The notes under the pieces are model-generated. The model was not told where the DNA came from. It ran no database searches and was given only the letters and a program-made list of their open reading frames with translations. A program made the translations under genes and the position numbers. This document shows, piece by piece, positions 23,123-31,580 of a stretch of 64,000 nucleotides of DNA (within the stretch, counting starts at the first letter, position 1; the number at the start of each line of letters is the position of its first letter). This DNA comes from Mesorhizobium sp. WSM3859. Lineage in GTDB: Bacteria > Pseudomonadota > Alphaproteobacteria > Rhizobiales > Rhizobiaceae. Where the stretch lies: contig NZ_NSGG01000012.1 of the NCBI RefSeq assembly GCF_002295065.1, positions 159,007 to 223,006 of the forward strand. The letters are read 5' to 3'.

Positions 23123-25792
23123 ATGGAAGAAGCGCGCGAGGTGAGGACCACCTGCCCCTATTGCGGGGTGGGCTGCGGCGTGCTGGCCGGGATCGCCGCT
23201 GACGGCACGACAACCGTCCGCGGCGATCCCGACCATCCGGCCAATTTCGGCCGGCTGTGCTCGAAGGGCGCCGCCCTCGGCGAGACGCTCGGCCTCGACG
23301 GCCGGCTGCTGCAGCCGGAGGTTCTCGGCAAGCAGGCCGGTTGGGACGAAGCGCTCGACCTCGTCGCCGAAAAATTCTCGCGGGCGATTGCCGAGCATGG
23401 TCCGGACTCGGTCGCCTTCTACGTCTCCGGCCAGTTGCTCACTGAGGACTATTACGTCGCCAACAAGCTGATGAAGGGTTTTATCGGCTCGGCCAATATC
23501 GACACCAATTCGCGGCTCTGCATGGCGTCGTCCGTCGCCGGCCACCGCCGCGCCTTCGGCGAGGACATCGTTCCCGGCATCTACGAGGATTTCGAGCACG
23601 CCGATCTCATCGTGCTCACCGGCTCCAACACCGCATGGTGCCATCCCGTGCTCTACCAGCGCATGCTTGTCGCGCGCAAGAAGCGCGGCACCAGGATCGT
23701 CGTAATCGATCCTCGCCGCACCGCCACGGCCGACGAATGCGACCTGCATCTGGCGCTCGATCCGGGCACGGATGTGCTGTTGTTCAACGGGCTGCTGGCG
23801 CACCTCGCGCAATCTGGAAAGATCGATGCCGGCTTCATCCGCGACCATACGTCGGGCTTCGACGCCACGGCCGCGCTGGCCGGCGCCGATGCGCCATCGG
23901 TCGCGCGTGTCGCGAAAGGCTGCGGATTGGCGGCCGCCGATGTGCAGGACTTCTACGATCTCTTCGCCGAGACCGAGCGTACTGTCACTGTCTACAGCCA
24001 GGGCGTCAACCAGTCGGCGCATGGCACCGACAAGGTCAACGCCATCATCAACTGCCATCTCGCCACCGGCCGCATCGGCAAGCCCGGCATGGGGCCGTTC
24101 TCGGTCACCGGGCAGCCGAACGCCATGGGCGGTCGCGAGGTGGGAGGGCTGGCCAACCAGCTCGCGGCGCATATGGACTTCGCCGACGAGGCCAACATCG
24201 ATCGTGTGTCCCGCTTCTGGAACGCGCCGAACATCGCGCAACGCGCCGGCCTGAAAGCGGTGGACATGTTCCAGGCGGTCGCCGACGGCCGCATCAAGGC
24301 GCTGTGGGTGATGGGCACCAACCCAGCCGTGAGCATGCCGGACGCTTCGCGCGTGCGCGCCGCGCTCGCCAAATGCGATTTCGTCGTGGTCTCGGATGTC
24401 ACCCGCACCGACACCACGCGCTATGCCGATGTGCTGCTGCCGGCCGCCGTCTGGGGCGAGAAGGACGGCACCGTCACCAATTCGGAGCGGCGCCTCTCGC
24501 GTCAGCGACCGTTCCTGTCATCGCCGGGCGAGGCAAAGGCCGACTGGCGCATCGTCTGCGAGGTTGCCGCGCGCATGGGGTTTGGCGATGCCTTCGCCTA
24601 CCAGTCGCCGGCCGACATCTTCTGCGAGCATGCCGCACTCTCAGCTTTTGAGAACAGGGGCGAGCGCCTGTTCGATCTCGGCGGCATGGCTGATTTCGGC
24701 GATGAAGAGTATGCCGCTTTCGCGCCGCGCCATTGGCCCGCGTCGGAGCGGGGCGAGCAGCAGACACGATTGTTCGCCAACGGCCGTTTCCCGACGCCGG
24801 ACGGCCGCGCGCGCTTCGTGCCCGTGCGGCAGGAGGCGACCGCCTTCACGGTCGATGCCGACTATCCGCTTGCCCTGAACACCGGCCGGCTTCGCGACCA
24901 GTGGCACACGATGACGCGCACCGGGAATGTGCCTCGTTTGATGGCGAATGCGCCGGAGCCGGCGGTCGATCTCCATCCGGCCGATGCGGCAGCGCACCAT
25001 CTCAGGGATGGCGATCTCGCCCGGCTTTCGACACGCTTTGGCTTCGTTCGAGCGAGGGTGCGCGTGGCCGATGCACAGCGGCGCGGCCAGGCCTTCATGC
25101 CCATGCATTGGAGCGGGCAGTTCGCAGCCAGGGCTTCCGCCGGCCTGCTGTCGTCACCGGTCACCGATCCGCATTCCGGCCAACCGGAGCTCAAGCATGT
25201 TCCGGCGAGGATCGTGCGCGAGAACACTGGCTGGACCGGCGTGCTCATCACGCGCGGCGATCTGCGGCCGACGGGTTTCGTCCACTGGAGCCGGTACGCG
25301 GTCGAGGGCGGCTGGGTCTACGAACTGACCGGAACCGAGCCGCCGGACCAGGGCATTCTGCTCTCGCGCAAGCTGCTCGCTGTCCAGCGGCGGGATCAGC
25401 TGCTGGAATACACCGATCGCCGCGGGCTCGCCTATCGCGCGGCAGCTATCGACGATGCAGGCGCCATGGCTGAAGCCCTGCTCGTCGCCGCTCCGGACCA
25501 GCTGCCGGCGCGCGACTGGCTGGTGTCGCTGCTTGCCACGCGCCAACCGCTGTCGACAACCGATCGCCATGCGCTTCTATCCGGCCGCTCGCCCGTGCCG
25601 ATGCCGGCCATCGGCCGCGTCGTGTGCGCGTGCTTCCATGTTGGCGTCAACCAGCTCGCATCGGCAGTCGCGGGCGGATGCGACAGCCTCGAAGCGATAG
25701 GCTCGACGCTGCGCGCCGGCACCAATTGCGGCTCGTGCCGCTCGGAGATCAGGGCGATCATCGATGCCCGTCAGGTGCAGGCGGCGGAGTGA
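23123..25792 (+). CDS. nasA: Assimilatory nitrate reductase, catalytic subunit
   Basis: An 889-aa cytoplasmic molybdenum enzyme reducing nitrate to nitrite. The N-terminal 4Fe-4S ligands are Cys11, Cys14, Cys18 and Cys46 (CPYCGVGCGV ... CSKGA). Mo-bis-MGD domains follow (NTAWCHPVLYQRM, MGTNPAVSMP, LNTGRLRDQWHTMTRTG). A C-terminal BFD-like 2Fe-2S domain (VCACFHVGVNQL ... GTNCGSCRSEI) is typical of NasA/NasC that take electrons from NADH or flavodoxin/ferredoxin partners. It is the last gene of the nas operon and ends before a convergent hairpin. Confidence 0.96.
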   Translation: MEEAREVRTTCPYCGVGCGVLAGIAADGTTTVRGDPDHPANFGRLCSKGAALGETLGLDGRLLQPEVLGKQAGWDEALDLVAEKFSRAIAEHGPDSVAFYVSGQLLTEDYYVANKLMKGFIGSANIDTNSRLCMASSVAGHRRAFGEDIVPGIYEDFEHADLIVLTGSNTAWCHPVLYQRMLVARKKRGTRIVVIDPRRTATADECDLHLALDPGTDVLLFNGLLAHLAQSGKIDAGFIRDHTSGFDATAALAGADAPSVARVAKGCGLAAADVQDFYDLFAETERTVTVYSQGVNQSAHGTDKVNAIINCHLATGRIGKPGMGPFSVTGQPNAMGGREVGGLANQLAAHMDFADEANIDRVSRFWNAPNIAQRAGLKAVDMFQAVADGRIKALWVMGTNPAVSMPDASRVRAALAKCDFVVVSDVTRTDTTRYADVLLPAAVWGEKDGTVTNSERRLSRQRPFLSSPGEAKADWRIVCEVAARMGFGDAFAYQSPADIFCEHAALSAFENRGERLFDLGGMADFGDEEYAAFAPRHWPASERGEQQTRLFANGRFPTPDGRARFVPVRQEATAFTVDADYPLALNTGRLRDQWHTMTRTGNVPRLMANAPEPAVDLHPADAAAHHLRDGDLARLSTRFGFVRARVRVADAQRRGQAFMPMHWSGQFAARASAGLLSSPVTDPHSGQPELKHVPARIVRENTGWTGVLITRGDLRPTGFVHWSRYAVEGGWVYELTGTEPPDQGILLSRKLLAVQRRDQLLEYTDRRGLAYRAAAIDDAGAMAEALLVAAPDQLPARDWLVSLLATRQPLSTTDRHALLSGRSPVPMPAIGRVVCACFHVGVNQLASAVAGGCDSLEAIGSTLRAGTNCGSCRSEIRAIIDARQVQAAE

Positions 25793-25808
25793 AATGTGCC
25801 TGCCTTTC

Positions 25809-25825
25809 GACCGGTTCTACCGGTC
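25809..25825. terminator. Bidirectional hairpin between nasA and the sugar ABC operon
   Basis: GACCGGT-TCT-ACCGGTC is a perfect 7-bp-stem, 3-base-loop hairpin in the 24-bp convergent gap, overlapping the permease stop codon. No long T run follows, so termination strength is uncertain. Confidence 0.5.
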
Positions 25826-26803
25826 CTCGATGATCCGCAGATACGCCGCCGTCACGAACAGCACGATGAAGCCGAACAGGATGCGCCGGCCGCCTTCGGG
25901 CATCTGCAGGATGGTGAGCAGCGTCGTCAGCACGGTCAGGATCAGGGCGCCGATGATGGTGCCCGTGTAGCCGCCGCGGCCGCCGAAGATCGAGGTGCCG
26001 CCGATGACGGCGGCGGCCACCGAAGGCAGCACCAGCGGTTCGGCGAGCGACAGCGAGGGCGCCTTGATCAGGCCGATATAGAGCAGGCCGGTGATGCCGG
26101 CGAGCAGGCTGGAAAGCACGTAGAGCGCGGTGATCACCTGCCAGTAGCGGACGCCGGACAGCCTTGCGGCGCGTTCATTGTCGCCCACGGCATAGAGCAG
26201 GCGGCCGAAGCCGGTGCGGTTCAGCATGAAGACGATCAGCACCGCCACCGGCACGAACAGCAGAAGCGCATTGGGAAAACCGTAGGTGACGCCGGTGCCC
26301 AGCCAGTTGAGGAAATCCGGAATTTTCGCGCCGGAAGCGATCACCGTGCGCTGGTAGACCTGCAGGAAGCCGGTGCCGATCAGGCTGGTGCCGAGCGTCA
26401 TGATCAGCGGATGCACCCGGAACACGCCGACGCCGATGCCGTTGACGAGGCCGATCAGCACGGCGGGCAGGATGGCCAGCAGGAAAGCCACCGTCGGATC
26501 CTGGCTGACGATCTGGGTGGCCATGATGAAGGCGCTCATCGTCGCCACCGTGCCGACGGAAAGGTCGATGCCGCCGGTCAGCATGGTCATGGTCTGGCAG
26601 CCGGCGAGGATCGCCAGCGGGATGGCGAACTTCGCCGTGTTGGCGAGCCAGCGCTCGTTGACGATGCCGGGGCGCAGGATCTGCAGGATCGCCACGAGGA
26701 TGATCAAAAGGATGATCAGCGGAATGAGCGGCCGGTCCGCCATGAAGCGCTTGATGCGGCGGCCGAATGAGACCGGCCGGGGCATGGTCGCGATGTCGGT
26801 CAT
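25817..26803 (-). CDS. Sugar ABC transporter permease (RbsC family), second copy
   Basis: A 328-aa membrane protein with about 8-10 helices and the RbsC/AraH motif MTMLTGGIDLSVGTVATMSA plus SVAAAVIGGTSIFGGRGG. With the preceding permease it would form a heterodimeric channel for a sugar or polyol. The start at 26803 overlaps the upstream permease stop (ATGA). Last gene of the apparent operon that begins with RpiR. Confidence 0.92.
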   Translation of the reverse strand: MTDIATMPRPVSFGRRIKRFMADRPLIPLIILLIILVAILQILRPGIVNERWLANTAKFAIPLAILAGCQTMTMLTGGIDLSVGTVATMSAFIMATQIVSQDPTVAFLLAILPAVLIGLVNGIGVGVFRVHPLIMTLGTSLIGTGFLQVYQRTVIASGAKIPDFLNWLGTGVTYGFPNALLLFVPVAVLIVFMLNRTGFGRLLYAVGDNERAARLSGVRYWQVITALYVLSSLLAGITGLLYIGLIKAPSLSLAEPLVLPSVAAAVIGGTSIFGGRGGYTGTIIGALILTVLTTLLTILQMPEGGRRILFGFIVLFVTAAYLRIIEDR

Positions 26804-27786
26804 GGCGTTGCTCCCGCCGGGCGGCCGCGGATGGTGATGAAGGCGCCGAACATCACGACCGCGACCATGATCAGGCCTTCGATGATCGCGGTGACATTCG
26901 GATCGATGGCCAGAAGCGTCAGGTCGGTGCGCACCAGCCTCAGCACGAAGACGGCGATGATCGGTCCGAACAGGCCGCCCTTGCCGCCCCCGAGGGCGAC
27001 ACCGCCCAGCACCACCGCGGCGACGCTGGCGAGCAGATAAGGCCCGGGGATCGGCGCGCCGATACCGGTGCTGATAGTCAACGACAGGCCGCCCATCGCC
27101 GCGAAGAGGCCGGAGAGCGCATAGGCGATGATCCTGGTCCGCGCCACCGGCACGCCGCTGCGAAAGGCGGCAAGCTCGTTGCTGCCGATGGCGTAGATGG
27201 AGAGGCCGAGGCGCGAGCGCGTGAGCGGTATCCAGACGATGCAGAGGCAAACGACGAGCAGCACCAGCGCCCTCGGCACCCAGGCGTCCGCCCAGTCGGG
27301 CAGGCCGGGGATCGGCGCGGTGCCGATGACGCTCGCCTTCAGCCATTCGGCCGCGGCACCGCCGGGAGCGCCGAGCACGAGCAATGCCGCGCCCTGCAGC
27401 ACGAACAGCGTCGCAAGCGTGACCACGATATCCGGCACGCGGGTGACGACGATGAGGATGCCGTTCAGCGCGCCGAGCACGAACCCCATGGCCAGCACGA
27501 AGGGCACGACGAAGAGCGCGTATTCCTCGCTGGCGCCGTTCATCATCGAGGCGGCGGTGACGCTGGTCAGCGCCATCATGGCGGCGACCGACAGGTCGAT
27601 GCCGCCGGCGATGACGACGACGGTCTGCGCCGCGACGGCGAAGGCATAGGGTAAGACTGCTCGCGCGAGCGAACCGAAGTCGCCGCTGCCATAACCGGGC
27701 TGGATCAGCTTGGTGATGACGAAGAGGAAGATGAGCAGGGCAAACAGGCCGGCGACCCAGCCCTGGTTGCGGAAGAAGCGGCTCAT
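26800..27786 (-). CDS. Sugar ABC transporter permease (RbsC family), first copy
   Basis: A 328-aa integral membrane protein of the same family, with VVVIAGGIDLSVAAMMALTS and SVAAVVLGGVALGGGKGG. Start 27786 overlaps the ATPase stop by 4 bp. Pairs with the permease at 25817-26803. Two different permeases with one double ATPase and one binding protein is a common layout for carbohydrate uptake type 2 (CUT2) transporters. Confidence 0.92.
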   Translation of the reverse strand: MSRFFRNQGWVAGLFALLIFLFVITKLIQPGYGSGDFGSLARAVLPYAFAVAAQTVVVIAGGIDLSVAAMMALTSVTAASMMNGASEEYALFVVPFVLAMGFVLGALNGILIVVTRVPDIVVTLATLFVLQGAALLVLGAPGGAAAEWLKASVIGTAPIPGLPDWADAWVPRALVLLVVCLCIVWIPLTRSRLGLSIYAIGSNELAAFRSGVPVARTRIIAYALSGLFAAMGGLSLTISTGIGAPIPGPYLLASVAAVVLGGVALGGGKGGLFGPIIAVFVLRLVRTDLTLLAIDPNVTAIIEGLIMVAVVMFGAFITIRGRPAGATP

Positions 27787-29327
27787 GACGCGGCCTCCGC
27801 ATCGGAGGCGGGCCTGACGTCGGCAAGAATGCCGACATCGGCCCTGGCGCCGCGCGGCAGGCCGTAGGCGGCGCGCATCAGAGCGGGCTCGTCGGCCTCT
27901 TCGACCGAAAAAGTGTCGACGACGCGGCCGCCGAAGATGACGATGACGCGGTCGCAAACACGCTGCACCTCTTCCATTTCGGACGTGTAGAACAGCACTG
28001 ACTTGCCCTGGCCGGCGAGCTCGCGCAGCAGCTTGTAGATCTCCTGCTTGGTGCCGACATCGATGCCGCGCGTCGGGTCGAAGCACAGGATGGTGCGGGC
28101 GTTGGCCGCGATCCAGCGGGCAATGGTCACCTTCTGCTGGTTACCGCCGGAAAGGCGCTGCACCTCGCCCTGGGCGCGGGTGTCGATCTGCAATCTGCCG
28201 ATGGCGCCGGAAACCACCACCTGCTCGCGGCGCATGCGGATCGGCCCCCATTTGCGCAGCCCGGCGCTGAAAGGCAGCGCGATGTTCTCGCGCACGGAGC
28301 GCTGCATGGCCAAGGCCTCGCTACGGTCGCCCGGCACATAGGCGATGCCGGCCTGGATGGCGTCGCTCGGATGCGAGAATTTCACCGGCGCGCCGTCGAC
28401 GTCGATCGTGCCGCCGCTCGGGCGGATCGAGCCGGCAAGGGCTGCGAAGAGCTCGTCCTGGCCCTGGCCCTCGAGGGCGAAGACGCCGGCGACCTCGCCA
28501 TTGGCGAGATCGAAGGAGACGTCGTTGAGCTTGGTGCCGAGCTGCAGGTTGCGGACCGATAGGCGCGTACGGCCGCCGGCCGCAACCGCCACATCATTCG
28601 CCGCGCGCGCGGCGACGCGCGTCTTCTCGATGCGGGTGCCGAGCATCATCTCGACTATTCTTTCCTCGATACCCGGCTCGATGTCGACGACACCGACCGT
28701 GGAGCCGTCACGCAAAACGGTGGCGCGGTCGCAGAGCGCGGAAATCTCGACGAAACGGTGCGAGATGAAGATGACGGAGCGGCCGGCGTCGCCCTGGCGG
28801 CGCACGACTTCCAGCACCTTTTCGGCGAGGTTCGCCGGCAGGGCAGCGGTCATCTCGTCAAGCAGGAGCACGTCGGGCTCTACGGCGAGCGCGCGCGCCA
28901 GGTCGAGCACGCGCAGGATGGCCAACGGGATGTCGCGCGCGGTGTCGCGAATGTCGAGGTTCGGAATGCCGAGCTCGCGCACCCAGGCGCGGAATGGCTC
29001 GACCGGCGTGCCGGTAAGCCGCAAATTGGACAGGACATCGAGGTCGGGGATGAGCGACGGTTCCTGGTAGACCGGCAGCAGGCCGGCGCGGCGGGCGTCG
29101 GCGGGCGAACGGACATCAAGGTGCTTGCCGCGGATCAGGATGCGGCCGGCATCCGCCTTGATCGCGCCGGTCAGGATCTTCACCAGCGTCGACTTGCCGG
29201 CGCCGTTGGCGCCCATCAGCGCATGGACTTCGCCAGGCAGCACGGACAGCGAGGCGTTGCGCAGCCCTGCAACCGCACCGTAGTTTTTCGCGACACCGGT
29301 GGCGTCGAGGAGAGGGTTGGTGGTCAA
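27783..29327 (-). CDS. Sugar ABC transporter ATP-binding protein (RbsA/XylG type, two nucleotide domains)
   Basis: A 514-aa cytoplasmic double ATPase. The first domain has Walker A GANGAGKST and Walker B DVLLLDEMTAALP, but its signature region (IPLAILRVLDLARAL) lacks SGG. The second has a degenerate Walker A (ALEGQGQDELF) with a good signature LSGGNQQKVTIARW, so one composite site is degenerate, as is usual in CUT2 ATPases. A TTG at 29327 (MTTNPLLDATGVAKNYG) is chosen; another TTG at 29351 is in frame. Neither has a strong ribosome site. Confidence 0.9.
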   Translation of the reverse strand: MTTNPLLDATGVAKNYGAVAGLRNASLSVLPGEVHALMGANGAGKSTLVKILTGAIKADAGRILIRGKHLDVRSPADARRAGLLPVYQEPSLIPDLDVLSNLRLTGTPVEPFRAWVRELGIPNLDIRDTARDIPLAILRVLDLARALAVEPDVLLLDEMTAALPANLAEKVLEVVRRQGDAGRSVIFISHRFVEISALCDRATVLRDGSTVGVVDIEPGIEERIVEMMLGTRIEKTRVAARAANDVAVAAGGRTRLSVRNLQLGTKLNDVSFDLANGEVAGVFALEGQGQDELFAALAGSIRPSGGTIDVDGAPVKFSHPSDAIQAGIAYVPGDRSEALAMQRSVRENIALPFSAGLRKWGPIRMRREQVVVSGAIGRLQIDTRAQGEVQRLSGGNQQKVTIARWIAANARTILCFDPTRGIDVGTKQEIYKLLRELAGQGKSVLFYTSEMEEVQRVCDRVIVIFGGRVVDTFSVEEADEPALMRAAYGLPRGARADVGILADVRPASDAEAAS

Positions 29328-29373
29328 AGCGTTCTCGATTAAAAGGCTCAAACTATGCGCGACAAATCAAATG

Positions 29374-29508
29374 GCAAGGACGCCAGACTTAAAGCGCGTC
29401 GCGCTGAAACGGATTCAGGCGACGCGCTTTAAGTTCTTGTTTCATGCATGTCGTTGCCCCAGAACCGCGCACACTCCTGGGCGACATGCATTAGTCCGGC
29501 GTCCTTGC
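29374..29508. repeat. Two-hairpin-family intergenic repeat with outer stem (clover-like)
   Basis: Outer arms GCAAGGACGCCAGACT (29374-29389) and AGTCCGGCGTCCTTGC (29493-29508) pair at 15 of 16 positions. Inside, TTAAAGCGCGTCGC (29389-29402) pairs perfectly with GCGACGCGCTTTAA (29419-29432), and ATGCATGTCG (29444-29453) with CGACATGCAT (29482-29491). The second loop carries AGAACCGCGCACACTCCTGG, close to the loop of the repeats at 33956 and 50537. It sits 22 bp after the binding-protein stop, before the ATPase gene. Confidence 0.8.
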
Positions 29509-29530
29509 GCTGCCGTTTCAGATCAGGCGC

Positions 29531-30565
29531 TTATTCGCCCGGGCCCTTGCAGGCTACGATCTGGTCCTTGGTGTAGGTCGTCCAGTCGGGGATCGAGATC
29601 GAGACCGGCCATTCGGGGCTGAGCGAGGGGTCGGCGGCGGACTTCAGCTTAGCCTTGCCTTCCTCGGTGGCGTTTTCCCAAAGCTGCGGCTCGACCAGCA
29701 CGGTCTGCTGCGCCGGCTTCTTGCCGTCGAGGATCTGCAGCGCCAGCGTCACGCCGGCGCCGCCGATCGAGCCGGGGTTGGTGACGGCAGCGCCGACCAG
29801 GTCCTTGACCGTATTCAACTGGCCTACGAAGCCGGCATTGTCGGCGCCGACGACCGGCACCATGGGCGCCTGCTGCTCGACCAGCGCGTCGACGATGACG
29901 TTGTCGATGCCCGAGGTCCAGATGCCGTTGATCGGCGTGCCGGTGGCGAGGAACGAGAGGATCTGCTGCTTGGCCTGATCCTGCTGCCAGCCGGTGAAGA
30001 CTTCCTGTGCGACCTTCACGTCCGGGAATTCGGCGAGCGCCTTCTTGAAGCCCTTGTCACGATCGCTGTCGGCCGATGCGCCGGCGGCGCCGCGCATGTA
30101 GAACACCTCGCCCTTGCCGCCCATCTGCTGGAACAGCCATTTGGCGCCGAGATAGGCGTATTGTTCCTGGTTGTTGGAGATGATGTAGGCGGAGGGCTCG
30201 GTCACCGCCTGGTCGACGGCGACGACGACGATGCCGGCCTTGGTGGCTTCCTCGAGGCCTGCCTTGATGCCGGCCGGATCGGCCGGGTTGACGACGATGG
30301 CGTCGACCTTGGCGCTGATCAGGTTGCGGATGTCCTCGAGCTGGCCGGCGGCGTCGGTGTTGCGGTGGGCGATGTTGAGCTTCGCCACTTCGCCGGAAGC
30401 GAGTGCCTGCGCCTTCATCGCGCAGATCATTTCCTCGCGCCAGCCATTGCCCTGCACGGTGTTGGAAATGCCGATCGTGTATTTGCCGGCGGCGGCCGAG
30501 ACGCCCACCGAGGCAAGCAAGGCGGCGCCGGCAAGAAGCGAGGCCACGGTCAGATGTTTCTTCAT
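29531..30565 (-). CDS. Sugar ABC transporter periplasmic binding protein (RbsB-like)
   Basis: A 344-aa exported protein. The signal peptide MKKHLTVASLLAGAALLASV has its cleavage region near SAAAGKYTIG. The mature part has the type 1 periplasmic fold (YTIGISNTVQGNGWREEMIC, AIVVNPADPAGIKAGLEEA, GIWTSGIDNVIVDAL). GGAGGAG precedes ATG 30565. It captures the substrate for the downstream CUT2 transporter. A structured repeat after its stop may set higher expression of the binding protein than of the membrane parts. Confidence 0.93.
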   Translation of the reverse strand: MKKHLTVASLLAGAALLASVGVSAAAGKYTIGISNTVQGNGWREEMICAMKAQALASGEVAKLNIAHRNTDAAGQLEDIRNLISAKVDAIVVNPADPAGIKAGLEEATKAGIVVVAVDQAVTEPSAYIISNNQEQYAYLGAKWLFQQMGGKGEVFYMRGAAGASADSDRDKGFKKALAEFPDVKVAQEVFTGWQQDQAKQQILSFLATGTPINGIWTSGIDNVIVDALVEQQAPMVPVVGADNAGFVGQLNTVKDLVGAAVTNPGSIGGAGVTLALQILDGKKPAQQTVLVEPQLWENATEEGKAKLKSAADPSLSPEWPVSISIPDWTTYTKDQIVACKGPGE

Positions 30566-30649
30566 GTCAGTACTCCTCCACATTGATCTTTCAGTTCAGT
30601 TCGATTTTTCAGTTCGCGGGCGCCGATGCGACCGGCGTCAAGCTTTTCG

Positions 30650-31561
30650 TCATTTGATGAAAGGACGCAGCACGTCGCGAGCAAGCAGGAAGCCGCGCTT
30701 GACCTTTTCATCCGTCCCCTCGAAGCGCCGGTCCTCATGCTCGATGATGACCGGCCCGTCATATCCGGCCCGGTAGAGGCCCGAAAAAATCCTGCTCCAG
30801 TCGATGTCCCCAAGCCCCGGCATGCGCGGCACCTGCCAGCCTATGCCAGCGGAAAGAATTCCGCGCTCGTACAAACCATCATGATCAATCATCAGGTCCT
30901 TGGCATGCACATGCAGCATGCTCTTGCCGAACTCGCGGATGAAGCGCTCCTTGTCGATCATCTGCCAGACGAGATGCGAGGGGTCGAAGTTCATGCCGAC
31001 ATCGCCGCCCCAGGCTTCGAGGATGCGGCGCCAGACATAGGGCGAGTAGGCGATGTTGTGCCCGCCCGGCCATTCGTCATAGCTGAAGATCATCGGGCAA
31101 TTCTCGAAGGCGAGTTTTACACCGTGCTCGCGGGCGTGGGCGATGATCGCCGGCCAGACCTTTTGCGCGTCCTCCCAGTTGGCGTCGACATGCTTCGAGG
31201 CGTCGCCGCCGCAGAACGTGTTGACCAGCGAGACCCCCATGCGGCTCGCCAGCACGATCACCTTCTTCAGGTGATCGATCACCGCCTCGCGATGCGCCCG
31301 GTCGGGATGAAGCGGATTGGGGTAGAAGCCGAGGCCGGAGATGGCGAGGCCCTTGCCGGCAAGCCCGGCGGCAATGTCCTGGGCTTCAGCGGACGAGATG
31401 TCCACGTCGATATGGCTGGTGCCGGCATAGCGGCGGCTGGCACCGGAAGTCTTCGGCCAGCAGGCGATTTCCAACGCCTCGAAACCGGCCGAGCGCGCCC
31501 AGTCGGCAACATCGCCGAGAGCAGTATCCGGAAATGGTGCCGTGAGCAGTCCAAGTTTCAT
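30650..31561 (-). CDS. Sugar phosphate isomerase/epimerase family protein (TIM barrel)
   Basis: A 303-aa cytoplasmic protein of the xylose-isomerase-like TIM-barrel superfamily (AP2Ec). Likely metal ligands lie in VKLAFENCPM (Glu), NFDPSHLVW (Asp/His), LHVHAKDL (His) and VIIEHEDRR (Glu). ATG 31561 follows GGAGGC; a TTG 4 codons earlier is rejected. It lies between the dehydrogenase and the binding-protein gene, so it probably interconverts the keto-sugar made by the dehydrogenases. Confidence 0.88.
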   Translation of the reverse strand: MKLGLLTAPFPDTALGDVADWARSAGFEALEIACWPKTSGASRRYAGTSHIDVDISSAEAQDIAAGLAGKGLAISGLGFYPNPLHPDRAHREAVIDHLKKVIVLASRMGVSLVNTFCGGDASKHVDANWEDAQKVWPAIIAHAREHGVKLAFENCPMIFSYDEWPGGHNIAYSPYVWRRILEAWGGDVGMNFDPSHLVWQMIDKERFIREFGKSMLHVHAKDLMIDHDGLYERGILSAGIGWQVPRMPGLGDIDWSRIFSGLYRAGYDGPVIIEHEDRRFEGTDEKVKRGFLLARDVLRPFIK

Positions 31562-31580
31562 GATGCCTCCCAATAGCTAA

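Noticed and set aside
25809..25825. Hairpin at the nasA end as a strong terminator
   Set aside because: The hairpin is real but lacks a following T run, so it is listed only as a weak terminator candidate.
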